Shown here: in pieces, positions 23,620 through 34,299 of the stretch
Layout of the letters: each line of letters starts with the position of its first letter
Position numbering within the stretch: position 1 is the stretch's first letter
Assembly: GCF_000801105.2 (NCBI RefSeq)
Contig: NC_079515.1
Coordinates: forward strand, 21,909,407-21,973,406
DNA: 64,000 nt
Direction of reading: 5' to 3'
Source of the DNA: Raphanus sativus
Lineage: Eukaryota; Streptophyta; Magnoliopsida; Brassicales; Brassicaceae
Position numbers and translations under genes: made by a program
Notes under the pieces: model-generated
What the model was told of the DNA's origin: nothing
Databases searched by the model: none
Seen by the model: the letters and a program-made list of their open reading frames with translations, nothing else

Positions 23620-23870
23620 TGCTTAGAAAAAAGACGAGCGTACATGGAATGTAAAAGTAGAAGTAACATTTGTTGATTGTGTATAACCTCAACGTTCAGT
23701 AGCTGCGAGTTTGCTTCTTGTACCATGGATGAAATGTAACATTCTTGAAAAGGATTTAGCTATTTATATATGAAACCACGAGAACTTTAAATAGAGATAA
23801 AGCAAAGATATACAAGATTAACGCCTAGAGAGTAAGCTACTACCAAGATCGTCAACACTAAGCCCTAATT

Positions 23871-24671
23871 TCACTTCTTGGCCTTCCTTGAAGCCCTCTT
23901 CACTGGAGACTTCACCGTCTTTGGCTTCACACTCTTCTTAGCAGGAAGAGCCTTTTTCCCCGGAGATGTTACCTTCGATGATGTTTTCGCTGCCTTGGCT
24001 GGTCTCTGCTCAGCCTTAACAGCTTTCTTCGTGAGCGCAACAGTGGCCTTACGAGCAGTTGGTTTCTTAGACACCTTAGCTCCCTTGGATTTGGAAGCTG
24101 CGGTTACCTTCTTCCCCTTCGGCTTGGAAGTCGCCGCGGCAGTGGTAGGTTTCTTCTTCTTCTTCACCGGAGCAGATGTAGCAGCCGCCGCTTTGGGGGA
24201 TGATGATGGTTTAGCCGACGGAATCTTAAACGAGGCCTTGACCTTGACAAGCTTCTCGGAAGCGACGAGTCTCTTCAGATTGAGAAGCAGCAGCTTCCTG
24301 AACGAAGGCGAGAGCACCTTATGCTTCTCCTCGATGAACTTCTGAATCGCGTATTGGCTCGATCCGGTTCTCTCCTTCAGCGTAACGATCGCATCTTTGA
24401 TCATCTGAATCGCAACAAAACCGAAATTCAATCTCCAATCATCAAAAAAAAAATATGAATCCGGTTCGATTTGGTTCAGATCGTATACCTCTTCGTAAGT
24501 AGGATGAGTTGAGACAGCTTTCTTCACAGTCTTCTTCTTCTCCTTCACCTTCACTTCCTTAGCTTTCTTCGTCTTGCCTCCCTTCGCTGCAGGTTTCTTC
24601 TTCTCGCTCACCGACGTGTTGACTCCCTCCATAGGAGCGACGTTCTCTTGATCAATCGCTGGCGACGTCAT
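23871..24671 (-). CDS. Linker histone H1
   Basis: H1 binds linker DNA and compacts chromatin in the nucleus. Two exons (24671-24489 and 24404-23871) give 238 aa. A Lys-rich N-tail (EKKKPAAKGGKTKK) leads to the winged-helix globular domain (HPTYEE joined to MIKDAIVTLKERTGSSQYAIQ), then a Lys/Ala/Pro-rich C-tail with KKA and SPVKRA repeats. The 84-bp intron splits the globular domain at the usual place for plant H1. The intron is phase 0 and has no in-frame stop, so an automatic predictor could read through it and add 28 residues. It corresponds to At1g06760. Confidence 0.95.
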   Translation of the reverse strand: MTSPAIDQENVAPMEGVNTSVSEKKKPAAKGGKTKKAKEVKVKEKKKTVKKAVSTHPTYEEVYDLNQIEPDSYFFFDDWRLNFGFVAIQMIKDAIVTLKERTGSSQYAIQKFIEEKHKVLSPSFRKLLLLNLKRLVASEKLVKVKASFKIPSAKPSSSPKAAAATSAPVKKKKKPTTAAATSKPKGKKVTAASKSKGAKVSKKPTARKATVALTKKAVKAEQRPAKAAKTSSKVTSPGKKALPAKKSVKPKTVKSPVKRASRKAKK

Positions 24672-24808
24672 CAGAAACTGTATATGTAATTTCGAATAGT
24701 GGAGAAGTTACGAGGATGATGATGATGTGATGGACATGGGAAACGTGCCATTTATATTAGACGGCATTGATTTGGTATCTGTCTTCTGATTGGTTGAAAC
24801 TATGACTA

Positions 24809-24816
24809 CGCGGATC
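24809..24816. promoter_or_regulatory. Histone octamer motif CGCGGATC in the H1 promoter
   Basis: A perfect CGCGGATC lies about 140 bp upstream of the H1 start. This octamer is the hallmark cis-element of plant histone promoters for S-phase and meristem expression. A CCAAT-type box (GATTGG on the plus strand near 24,789) lies beside it, and a TATA-like stretch (ATATAAATGG on the minus strand) lies near 24,755. Confidence 0.75.
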
Positions 24817-24829
24817 GCTACTTATTTTC

Positions 24830-26718
24830 CCAAGTTTGAATAGTAACCGTTGGATCATTACTTATCAACGGTTTATAAAGGATGACTTTTCGATGTTAGG
24901 GAAGAGGGAGTTAGTTAGTGGGTGTTGGATTATATGCTTTATGCATATTTGCTGTGCTTTTAGTCTCGATTGATTCGATCATAGCTCGTGATATACTTGA
25001 CGAAATTAATTTTTGTTTTTCGCGTTGTGTGGAGAATTCTGTGAGGTTTCTTTTGATTATCTAAACACGCAAAATGAATTATTCTACAATGAGATATTCG
25101 GGTTTAGAGAAAGATATGTCATGACTATTGTGTTTTCTTGGTGGTGTGTACATTTGATTTTTAAAGAGTGATGCTGACGAGAAGTTCACAGAAAATTACG
25201 TTAGTCCGAAACCAATCAAACCAAAGAGTGAAGCGAACCATGAATCCTGAGATTTCGAGATGCAGAATCATTTGATTAAATTAAATACAACCCAAGATGA
25301 CCATCTTCTAGAATATGCTGCATACCACTTGTTCATATGTTATATCTGTGTTAAAACTTAAAAACAGTTGCTTAAGCATGTGATAAATAGATTTAAACAT
25401 TTGTGTAGTTTCGTTATAATATAGGTTCCAATTCCGTACGAGCAATCATGTACAATAACCATGTTTAGGTATCAGATTATTAGAATTCAAAGACGTTTAT
25501 TAAGGTACATTCCATAAGGGTTTTATAAAGTACATCGCCACCTCAACTGATCCTTCAATAATCATTACACACGTTTCATCAATACAACCCTTACGGAATA
25601 TACCTTTTCTCAGGATCCAGGGCGATGATGTCGACTACACTGAGAGAAATTAGATATTCTGCTATTTGAAAACAAGACTAGCCTTTGCACAATGAAGCTT
25701 TCCATGGGCCTCAACCTGCGGCTATCACTGAAAGAAAGAAACAACCATACTACCAGAGGTTACCATATGAATCTTCTTAAACTGTTAGAAATTCATCCTG
25801 ACACTTAACAAAAGTATATAAAATTAAGTTGTTGATACCTCCTCTGATCTTTGTAGGTTGATGGAAAGCCTAGCCTTGGATCTTCTACTCTACATGATCA
25901 ATCATCTATAAGAAAACATGAAGCGTAATGCCTTGTTACTGTTACTGGAAACAGAGCCTTGTTACTCTGTGCGTTTTTTTGCTGTGAAGAGAATGAAGCT
26001 TGGTCACTTCCAAGCTCAAAGCCTGGTCAATCCATTCTAAATCAGAAAGAGAAATCAATTGAGTGAGTCAAAAAGGTTTAGGGAGATGACTTGACTAATT
26101 TGCCTTAAAGAGAATCTGAAAAACTTAGCACAGCCAAAGCAACATCTCAGCTGAAGAAGTAAGGATCTTTGAATGGATTTAACGAGTTTGAAAGCAATCA
26201 AGAAAACCAAAAAGAGAAATAAAAACTTGTTGGCTCTGTATTAACAGAGGACTGAAAAGATTGAAACCCAAACCAAAACTCAGAATTTTTTTATTTTATT
26301 TTATAAAGAAACAAAGAGCAATTAGACATCAAGCAATTCCATACGATCATGTATTTCTAAATCTTACATTCTTTAAAACGATTGTTTATACACAAGTTTT
26401 ACTAAGACTCGAATTCTAGTTGGAAACGATTTCGGTTTCCTCAAGAAGATGATCATCATCATCAATTTGAAAAGAAGACAAGACAAGTAAAGGTCAAGAC
26501 TTTATAGAGAATCAAAGACCATCAAAACAATTTCTACACGATCTTCCACTTAAAAAATATAGACATGTTTCCTAAATCATACACAGAGAAAACAACAACA
26601 AAACAAAAAGATACTAGACACTAAACGCTTCACATTCCTCAGGATCATCACGCAGATCATCATCACTGGTTAATACTGTTTATATGCAATCTTTACTATG
26701 ATACTACGTACTAGTGGT
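24830..26718. other. 1.9-kb gap without a recognisable gene
   Basis: The first part is AT-rich. Around 25,500-25,610 is a short inverted repeat. From 25,600 to 26,640 the sequence is moderately balanced and rich in GAAG/AAAG words but shows no conserved frame on either strand. From my recall of Arabidopsis, the E3 ligase gene DRIP1 (At1g06770) would be expected in this neighbourhood. I see no trace of its RING or other exons here, so it seems to have been lost from this copy. Confidence 0.4.
25501..25609. repeat. Short imperfect inverted repeat (hairpin)
   Basis: The left arm AAGGTACATTCCATAAGGG (from 25502) is matched by the reverse complement of the right arm ending at 25606, with two differences over 21 bases. 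The loop is about 63 bases. It may be a tiny MITE remnant or a small-RNA-type hairpin. No target duplication was clear. Confidence 0.55.
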
Positions 26719-27159
26719 CTATACGATCTCACCTTCCTCAAGATCATCAAGAAGAGCATCATCAATATCAGTTTTCAAAACCAACCCAAACTGTTTAAGC
26801 AAAGATCGATCTCTTGCCTTACGAGAGCCGCCAATGAGAACTAACAGTTCTTTTTCGACAGACAAAGGATTGAAGTACTTACACTCTGATCTTGCTTCTT
26901 CTTCTTCCACCTTCAGCACCGCAAGCCTTGCCTCTTGTCTCATTCTCATTCTCATTCTTGCTTCGATTCTTGCCTTTTCTTGAAGCTGCTTCTTCTTCAG
27001 AAGTTGCTTCTCCCTTCTGATCTTCATCATAGCCTCAGACTTGTTTCTACTCGATTTGACAATGATATCCGCAAACCTAATCTTTATCGCTGCCGCACGA
27101 TCAGATTTTGAGGAGGAGGAAGACAAGAGATCACGACCCAGACTTGTTGCTGTAGCCAT
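26719..27159 (-). CDS. Small coiled-coil protein resembling the C-terminal region of GTE (BET) bromodomain factors
   Basis: This is a single-exon ORF of 146 aa starting at MATATSLGRD. An upstream in-frame ATG (27225) was rejected because the extension is hydrophobic and unlike the rest. Residues about 20-90 (DRAAAIKIRFADIIVKS, then a Lys/Glu/Arg coiled coil with QEKARIEARMRMR) resemble the segment after the bromodomain and NET region of GTE8-type factors. The bromodomain itself is absent. The C-terminus is acidic (DDALLDDLEEGEIV). It could be a nuclear partner that uses this coil, or a retained gene fragment. The family link is inference from pattern only. Confidence 0.6.
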   Translation of the reverse strand: MATATSLGRDLLSSSSSKSDRAAAIKIRFADIIVKSSRNKSEAMMKIRREKQLLKKKQLQEKARIEARMRMRMRQEARLAVLKVEEEEARSECKYFNPLSVEKELLVLIGGSRKARDRSLLKQFGLVLKTDIDDALLDDLEEGEIV

Positions 27160-27339
27160 TGCTAAAAAAACCCTAGTTTTCGGGATTGGAAACAGAGAGA
27201 AAACGAAATCGAAGAGTAATGTCAAGAAGGAAATAAGAAACCCTAAGTCTCGGATTTGTTTTTTCGCTTACGAGAGAGAAAAGAGTGTTTATTTCGTTAG
27301 GAGCACTGAGTGGGGATTATATAGAGAAAGGGACTGATG

Positions 27340-28500
27340 CTCCCAGATAAAAAAATTGAGAGAATTCGAAAAAGTATTTTTTTATTTAGAAAAATATAGG
27401 AAAATTTGGCTAATAAGGCCATGTTGATAGTAAAACTGTCCTTTTATATGCTTGACTTTATTTGACCAAAAAAAATATGCTTGACTTTATATTTTTATCT
27501 CATTATATCTTGATTATTTTTAATACGAAATTAACCTTGTAATCTTCTAATTTAATTTATAAATACAGTTTATGTTTAATAATTAAACATTTATGTAGTT
27601 TATGTTTTTTTGTTTATCAAACTAATAATTTATTTAATTTGTAGAGTATTTTAAATATATGTATAATACATAATCAGTTCAATATTTACTAAAAAAAAAT
27701 AAAAATATTCATCAAAATATAATCTCATTTCTTATTTTTATTAATGTAATTAATACAATATTTTTAGTACATGTATAATATATAATCAATTCTGTATTTA
27801 TTTAAAATTGTAAAAAATATTTAAAGATATTTTCAGAATATAATTAATTTCATTTTTTAGTTTTATATAAACAAATCAAACTAAACGTAAAACATATAAA
27901 ACATGCCGTACATCTCCCGGAATGTTGCTAGCTTATTTTAAACCTTTTTCTTGACATCTGGATCAGTTGATTCGTTGAGGGTCTATTTCATTCATAATGT
28001 CATTAATAATCACATATATATATATATGGTATGGTTTATGATCATTTTAAGCAACTGTCACATTTTACAAAACCAAATTTGATAGTATATAACTTACCTC
28101 TAACGTTCTTACCATTCTACACAAAAAAGGAGATTGAACAAAATAAAATTAACCTTCAACTACTTCACTAAACTAACAAAGTAAAACAAGATTGGTGGTT
28201 GGTTAATACACTATTAATTTCCAAAAGAAGACAGTAATCACATTAACTAGTTGCAGCTTCATCATCGGCGTAAATCAACTAATCACATATACACCTGCTC
28301 GCACGTGATGCGCATCACCGCGTCATTAACTTAATAAAAAAAATTAAAATATCATTAAAGAATGATTAAAAATTTATAATAGCAGTAGCAGACTCCCCTG
28401 ATGATGAGGAGGCACGAAGGAAGCTTTGAATCTAAACTCCCCCAGAAATCGAAGCGAAAAATATATACAATCTGCCCATTTTAGAGGAAACCAAAAACCA
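27340..28500. other. AT-rich intergenic region
   Basis: There is very high AT content with short TA runs (about 28,013-28,027) and no reading frame of interest. A telo-box-like AAACCCTAAG occurs near 28,500, close to the GAUT6 start. Confidence 0.5.
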
Positions 28501-28577
28501 AACCCTAAGTTTGTCCAGCGTCTCGTCTCTTTGCTTGTTGATCAAGTAGGATTAGGGTTTAGTGTTTCGCAATATTG

Positions 28578-31540
28578 ATGAAGCAGAGTCGTCGATGGCA
28601 GAGGGCTCTCCTCCTCTCCCTGCTATCGATCTCTTTCTTCGCCCCGCTTATTCTCGTCTCGAATCGGCTTCAGAGCATCGCTCCCGTTGGTCAGCTTTCG
28701 TCTCCTTATCCTTTGGATTCCTTCCTTCTTTGTGCATCATTTTAGTGAATGATCGTGTTGACTTGATCTTTGACTGAATCTCATGATAATCGTCATCGGC
28801 TTCTCTCTTGTTTGATGAATTTTTTTTTTCAAAATCTTCATCTGAATTTTTGTTTTGATTACCAGGTCGGAGAGAATCTATTGAAGAATTATCCAACCTT
28901 GTAAGTGTGATGTTATTACTCTGTTCTATTTGTAATAGGCTTTATTATACTCTTTAGCTTTTATTAAGCACTGTAAGCTGAGATGCTACCATTTTTTTCT
29001 TCTGCAGAGACACATGACAAATGACCTTAGACTTAATGCTATTGAACATGTAAGTTTGGCAGTTATTTTACTGGTCCCCCCAAGTCATCTTCTCAAAAAC
29101 CCCTTTTTGACCATTCATTTAATTAAGATTTGTCTCACTTTGTGGTCCAGGAGGGTGGAGAGCGCTTAAAGGGGCCAAGGCTCATTCTCTCCAAAGACGA
29201 GGGGTCTAATGATAGTGGTACTGTTGCGCAATCTAACGAGGATGAGAAAACAATTGATTTCCCAAAAACTGATGGTGGGATTATATTTTCAAGCTTGCTT
29301 TGTTTCTGTTTTCAGTTTTTTTATTTTATTTTTTATATTAAGTCTTTAGTTCTCTCTTATCAGTAGTTGTTATGAGTTTCAGGAAAAGATCCCAAATTCA
29401 GAGAAGATAAAGTAATAGATTCACAACAGACGACAGAAAGCTCTGATGGGAAGGTGTGTGTGTTTTTATCCAACTGATTTACTAGATAACATGAAACTTG
29501 AAGAATGCTTAGGCTATGAAACAATTCCAGTTGCTTAGTTGATCTAGTCAATAGAAAAATTTCCAGTTAGGTTTTCCAGTTTCCATGAACCTTTTAAGAT
29601 CAAACGTATCAATTCAACGTTATGGTTTGTTGTTTCGTTTTGTGTCAGGATCAATTTCTAACAGTTATTCAACTTGCGAACAAAACGGATTTCAAACCCC
29701 TTTTATCCAAGGGTGGTGAAAAGAGCACAACGGCTCAGCGTGATGGAGCAACAGATGTGAAGATAAACGAGATCAGAGACAAAATTATACAAGCTAAGGC
29801 CTACCTGAATTTTGCCCCACCTGGAAGTAATTCTCAGATTGTGAAGGAGTTGAGAACTCGAATGAAAGATCTCGAACGGGCTGTTGGTGACGTGACAAGG
29901 GATAAAGATTTGTCAAAAGGGTGAGCGCAACTGCTTGATTCAAATGGAGAAAATACTTTTACTACATCTAGAAACTTGCTGTAACACAGACAATGACGAA
30001 AACCCCTTTTTTGTTAAGAAGATTCTTATGGTAACATCTGGTATGGTTGTTTCTTTCAGCGCTCTCCGCAGGTTGAAGCTCATGGAAGCTGCATTATACA
30101 AGGCTAGTCGTGTCTTCAACAATTGCCCTGCCATGGCTACCAAACTCCGTGCCATGAATTACAATTCAGAAGAGCTAGCTCAGGCGCAGAAAAAACAAGC
30201 ATCATATCTAATGCACCTTGCTGCAAGGACCACCTCAAAAGGGCAACACTGTCTCTCCATGCGTTTGACATCGGAGTATTTTGCCCTGGATCCTGAAAAA
30301 AGGCAGATGCCTAACCAGGAAAATTACAATGATCCTAGTCTCAATCATTATGTTGTCTTCTCTGACAATGTTTTGGCTTCTACAGTCGTTGTTAACTCTA
30401 CAATAGCTTCTTCAAAGGTAAACTTTCACATTTCTTCTGTTTTATATTGACAATAGTGTGTTGTTTTTTTTCTTTTGAACTTCTAGTCGGATATCATTGT
30501 ATCTTATGTTTCAAGCGCCATGATTGCTGTTTGCAGGATCCGGAAAAAATGGTATTCCATGTGGTGACTGATTCACTTAATTACCCATCAATCTCAATGT
30601 GGTTTTTGCTAAACGTTCCAAGTACAGCTACCATCCAAATCCAAAACATTGATGAAATGGATGTCCTGCCTTCAGATTTTGATCAATTGCTGATGAAGCA
30701 AAACTCCAATGACCCGAGATTCATTTCTACTCTCAACCACGCACGCTTCTATCTACCGGATATATTCCCGGGTTTGAACAAGGTGGTACTCTTAGACCAT
30801 GATGTAGTAGTTCAACGAGATTTAAGTAAACTGTGGAGCATTGAAATGAAAGGGATGGTGGTTGGTGCTGTAGAGACTTGCCAAGAAGGTGAAGCTTCAC
30901 TCCATTCAATGAGCACGTTTATTAATTTCTCAGACTCATGGGTCGCTGGGAAATTTAGTCCTAAAGCGTGCACGTGGGCGTTTGGAATGAATCTAGTTGA
31001 TCTCGAAGAATGGAGAAGACGGAAGTTGACTTCTACATACATTAAATACTTCAACCTCGTACGCAGATCACACTCTCTACTACACTTGATCACTCAAATA
31101 ACTAAAACTGTAGTCCTATAGCTGCTTATAATGTGCTTCTTCAAAGTTTTTCATGTGGGTTCTATGATTAGTGAAACATCATGTCTTTTTTATGATCTAT
31201 GTGGATAAACATGTTATATGTATGAAATGAACCTAAACCTAACAGCATTTTCGTTTTTGGGCAGGGAACAAAGAGGCCATTGTGGAAAGCTGGAAGCTTA
31301 CCAATAGGTTGGTTGACTTTCTATAGGCAAACATTAGCTTTGGACAAGAGATGGCATGTGATGGGGTTAGGTCGAGAATCAGACATCAAAACGGTTGACA
31401 TTGAAGAAGCAGCGGTTATACACTACGATGGGATCATGAAGCCATGGTTGGATATTGGAATAGACAAATACAAACGTTACTGGAACAGACATGTTCCTTG
31501 CTACCACTCCTATTTGCAACAGTGCAATATTCAGGCTTGA
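28578..31540 (+). CDS. GAUT6: Galacturonosyltransferase 6-like (GAUT, GT8 family)
   Basis: This is a Golgi type II membrane glycosyltransferase proposed to add galacturonic acid from UDP-GalA to pectin. The exons are 28578-28689, 28866-28900, 29008-29049, 29151-29274, 29383-29453, 29649-29920, 30060-30417, 30537-31058 and 31265-31540, giving 603 aa. The start MKQSRRWQRALLLSLLSIS gives a basic cytosolic tip and a signal anchor. A variable stem with acidic stretches follows. The GT8 domain has LDHDVVVQRDL with the DxD metal site (about residue 424), then GLGRESDI and VIHYDGIMKPWLDIG, and ends YLQQCNIQA. All splice phases join cleanly. It corresponds to At1g06780. Confidence 0.94.
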
Positions 31541-32032
31541 TACGAGTTCAGATAACTTGGCTTCAATTCTATATTAATTTTTTTTGTCAAAACAAGCTTC
31601 TTAGCATGTTACCAGTGTTATGATTAGCTTCATTCTTTAATTCTTATGTTTTACTTTATATTTTCATATATTCCAGAGCTCACTTAATCTTAGACTTAGT
31701 CACAGCAACAACAGTTTGTCTTTTAGAGTTTGAAAGAGAGTGTCTCTTCTACGTGTGAATCTGAATTGGCACTGACTGTAACAAATGCTCTGTATATCAG
31801 AGTATCAGTATAAGACGAGACCTTGCCTCGTTTGTGTACAACGTTGGGCTTAATAAATGTAGTAGGCCAATTGAAAAGCCCATTAAATTTTGACTTTGAT
31901 CATCTTTTACTTGGTGTTTGGCGGCCAGTAAGACTAGGGCTTTATATTGAAATTCAGAAAATCTAGGCGCCAAATCCGCTTAATCTCAAAGGTTCGGCTA
32001 ATCATCTGAGGCTTTTGATCGATTCTGCAAAC
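31541..32032. other. Intergenic, GAUT6 3' region and promoter of the Pol III subunit gene
   Basis: No gene is seen. Near 31,845 (TTGGGCTT) and 31,880 (AAGCCCAT) are two TGGGCT-type site II motifs, the second in reverse, consistent with control of the downstream Pol III subunit gene with growth genes. Confidence 0.45.
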
Positions 32033-33247
32033 ATGTTCTGTCTTAGCGAGCTGGAAGATACAGTAAGAGTGTCTCCGGATCTCCTTAACCTCCCACTCGA
32101 AGATGCCATTAAGTTAGTGCTTCAAAATCTGTTCTTAGACAAGGTTTGTTCATCACCCTTCTGTTTTTTTTTTTTTTGAAATAATGCCATTAAGTGAATA
32201 TTCTTTTTATAATTCAAAAGGTTCTGTCTATTGGCCTCTGCGTGTCTATTTACGACATAAGATCAGTAGAAGGCGGGTCTGTTTTACCCGGTGATGTTGC
32301 TGCCATCACCTATAAGGTACAATTCAAATTTCTCATCATCTTTCTTCAAATGCACATTGTTAATGCCATCACTGTTGACACATCAACGTCTATTGCAGTT
32401 TCTGCAGTGTATTGAGTTGCATCTTTTTGCTCTATGTTCTTGTGATTGTTGTAGGTCTGTTTTAGAATTGTAGTGTTTCGTCCATTTGTTGGTGAGGTCA
32501 TTGCTGCAAAGTTCAAAGAATCTGATTCCAATGGCTTGCGCTGTGACTGTGAGTACTACTCTGAAATCTTGTTTTTGAATTACACGTTGATATTATTATA
32601 GCCATTTTTCTTCATAATGATTCCCTCAGTGACACTTGGATTCTTTGAAGATATTTATGTGCCTGCTCCTTTTATACCGAGACCTAACCGCTGTGAGCCT
32701 GACCCTTACAATAGGTAATTCAGCTTTTTACCTGCATTTGTATTATATACTTCACTGGATCACAAACTAAAAATGTGCTAATATTAACAGGAATCAAATG
32801 AGATGGGTGTGGATATATAAAGGAGTCGAGTATATTATCGACGATTCATGTCAGGTTAACCTTCTTTTTAATGGTTCCCCAATTTCTCTTTTAGGAGCAA
32901 AGTTTTGAAAAATGTTTATAACGTTTGCGTTGTAAAATGGCAGATCAATTTTAGAGTTGAGAACATCAGCTATCCACATGTTCCTTTTGAGCGAGCAGAG
33001 GATGCAAAGCCCTTTGCTCCTATGGTGGTCACTGTAAGTTGTCATTCTCTGAAGCTATATTCCACTTGTATTGTATTAGCATACAATTAACAATACTAGT
33101 TGTATAAAGCCTCCTGTTTCCTCTTACTGAAGCTAATTCCACTTGTGAAATGTGCAGGGGACTTTAGATGATGATGGTTTGGGCCTTGTTTCTTGGTGGG
33201 AGGGTTCTAGTGAGATTAATCTTGAAGAAGATGATGATAATACCTGA
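32033..33247 (+). CDS. NRPC8: RNA polymerase III subunit RPC8 (RPC25; Rpb7-like)
   Basis: This is a stalk subunit of nuclear RNA polymerase III, which makes tRNA and 5S rRNA. The exons are 32033-32143, 32221-32316, 32455-32542, 32630-32714, 32791-32854, 32944-33033 and 33158-33247, giving 207 aa. The N-terminal SHS2/Rpb7-N fold is MFCLSELEDTVRVSPDLL through the VLSIGLCVSIYDI strand. The C-terminal OB fold has LTLGFFEDIYVPAPFIP, VWIYKGVEYIIDDSCQINFRV in pieces, and the end LGLVSWWEG plus an acidic tail. Exon 3 has two in-frame donors 6 bp apart (after 32542 or 32548); the second has the better GTGAGT consensus and would add two residues. It corresponds to At1g06790. Confidence 0.92.
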
Positions 33248-33467
33248 ACCAAACTTCTATCTCCCAAATGTAAGACTTAAGGTTCTTCAAACTAGTATGT
33301 TTTGCTTTTTAGCATAGGAAGTTGGAATTAGACTCCTTAATTTGGTTTTATCTGTGTATGAAAAGAAAAACAAAACAAAGTGGAAATATAGTTTTCTTAT
33401 GTATGTCCAACCCTTCTTCGTCCTGATGAACACTTCCATTTGTCGCCTGTACTCTCAGAAGTCAGAA

Positions 33468-34141
33468 CTATGCGAGTGTCCTGAGCCAACCAAGTATACC
33501 AAGAAGACCAGCATCAAGTACCTTTGATTTTCTCTCTAGCCCTACAAATCAAAGGATCAAAAAGTGTTAGCTTCTTACGCTCATAGCAATCAACTCTTTA
33601 AGACAGATTTCAAAGGTGGCTTTTCTAACCAATGTCAGCAGCTGCACGATGAGCACACATCACTCCTGAGAAAGCCACAGCTATAACTCCCTGACCAGGA
33701 AAACAACTATCCCCAACGCAGTACAAACCATCTATCGCCAAACCATTAGCCAAAACCATTTAGTTAAGCCGCAGAGCCATCTATGTTTTCTTTGACTTAC
33801 AGTTGTGTTAAACGGCATGCCTAGTAAACCTTTTGGTGTTCCTCTTGGCATTGGCCCATAAGTTCCCTTATCCCGAGCAAGATATCGCCTATGTGTTCTT
33901 GGTGTGCCCACCTGCCGAATAAAAACACCTTAGATATACAGGCTAAATACCAAAACTAAGGCCTAGGCTTTCTCTCATGCTCTGAATGGCAAATCTAGGC
34001 TCAGGAACAAAGATTAAGCCTAACCTCCTTAAAAGTAATAGATGAACTGAAGCCAGGAAACAGTTTTTTTTTCTCTAGCCTCTGTATGATTCCAGCTGCC
34101 ACCTCTTCTTTTTTAGCCTCGTACTCTTTTGGAGCGAGTCC
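33468..34141 (-). pseudogene. CRTISO: Carotenoid isomerase CRTISO, 3' fragment (last four exons)
   Basis: CRTISO converts poly-cis-lycopene to all-trans-lycopene in plastids. Only four terminal exons remain on the minus strand: 34141-34025, 33911-33801, about 33738-33630 and 33541-33468. They encode about 136 residues with [20 protein letters not shown], the C-terminal flavin-binding end, and stop after GWLRTLA. No upstream exon is found beyond 34,141, where F-box-flank sequence and a Helitron take over. The full enzyme is about 600 aa, so the catalytic body and Rossmann fold are missing. The third remaining exon lacks a proper AG acceptor in the right frame (bases before it are TTTG). It corresponds to the At1g06820 position. 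Confidence 0.88.
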
Positions 34142-34299
34142 CTAGTACCATAATTTAGATGAAATGGTCAACGAATTAAACCGAACCAAACCGATAATTC
34201 AATAAGAGTGCTTTTTATTCTACTAATAAATAATAGATATTAATATATTGTGAAGATTTTTAGATAAACTTGTGTTCTCCCTTTTCCTTAACTTTTATA

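Noticed and set aside
24405..24488. Reading the H1 intron as coding sequence
   Set aside because: It has good GT and AG borders, and its removal restores the continuous H1 globular domain.
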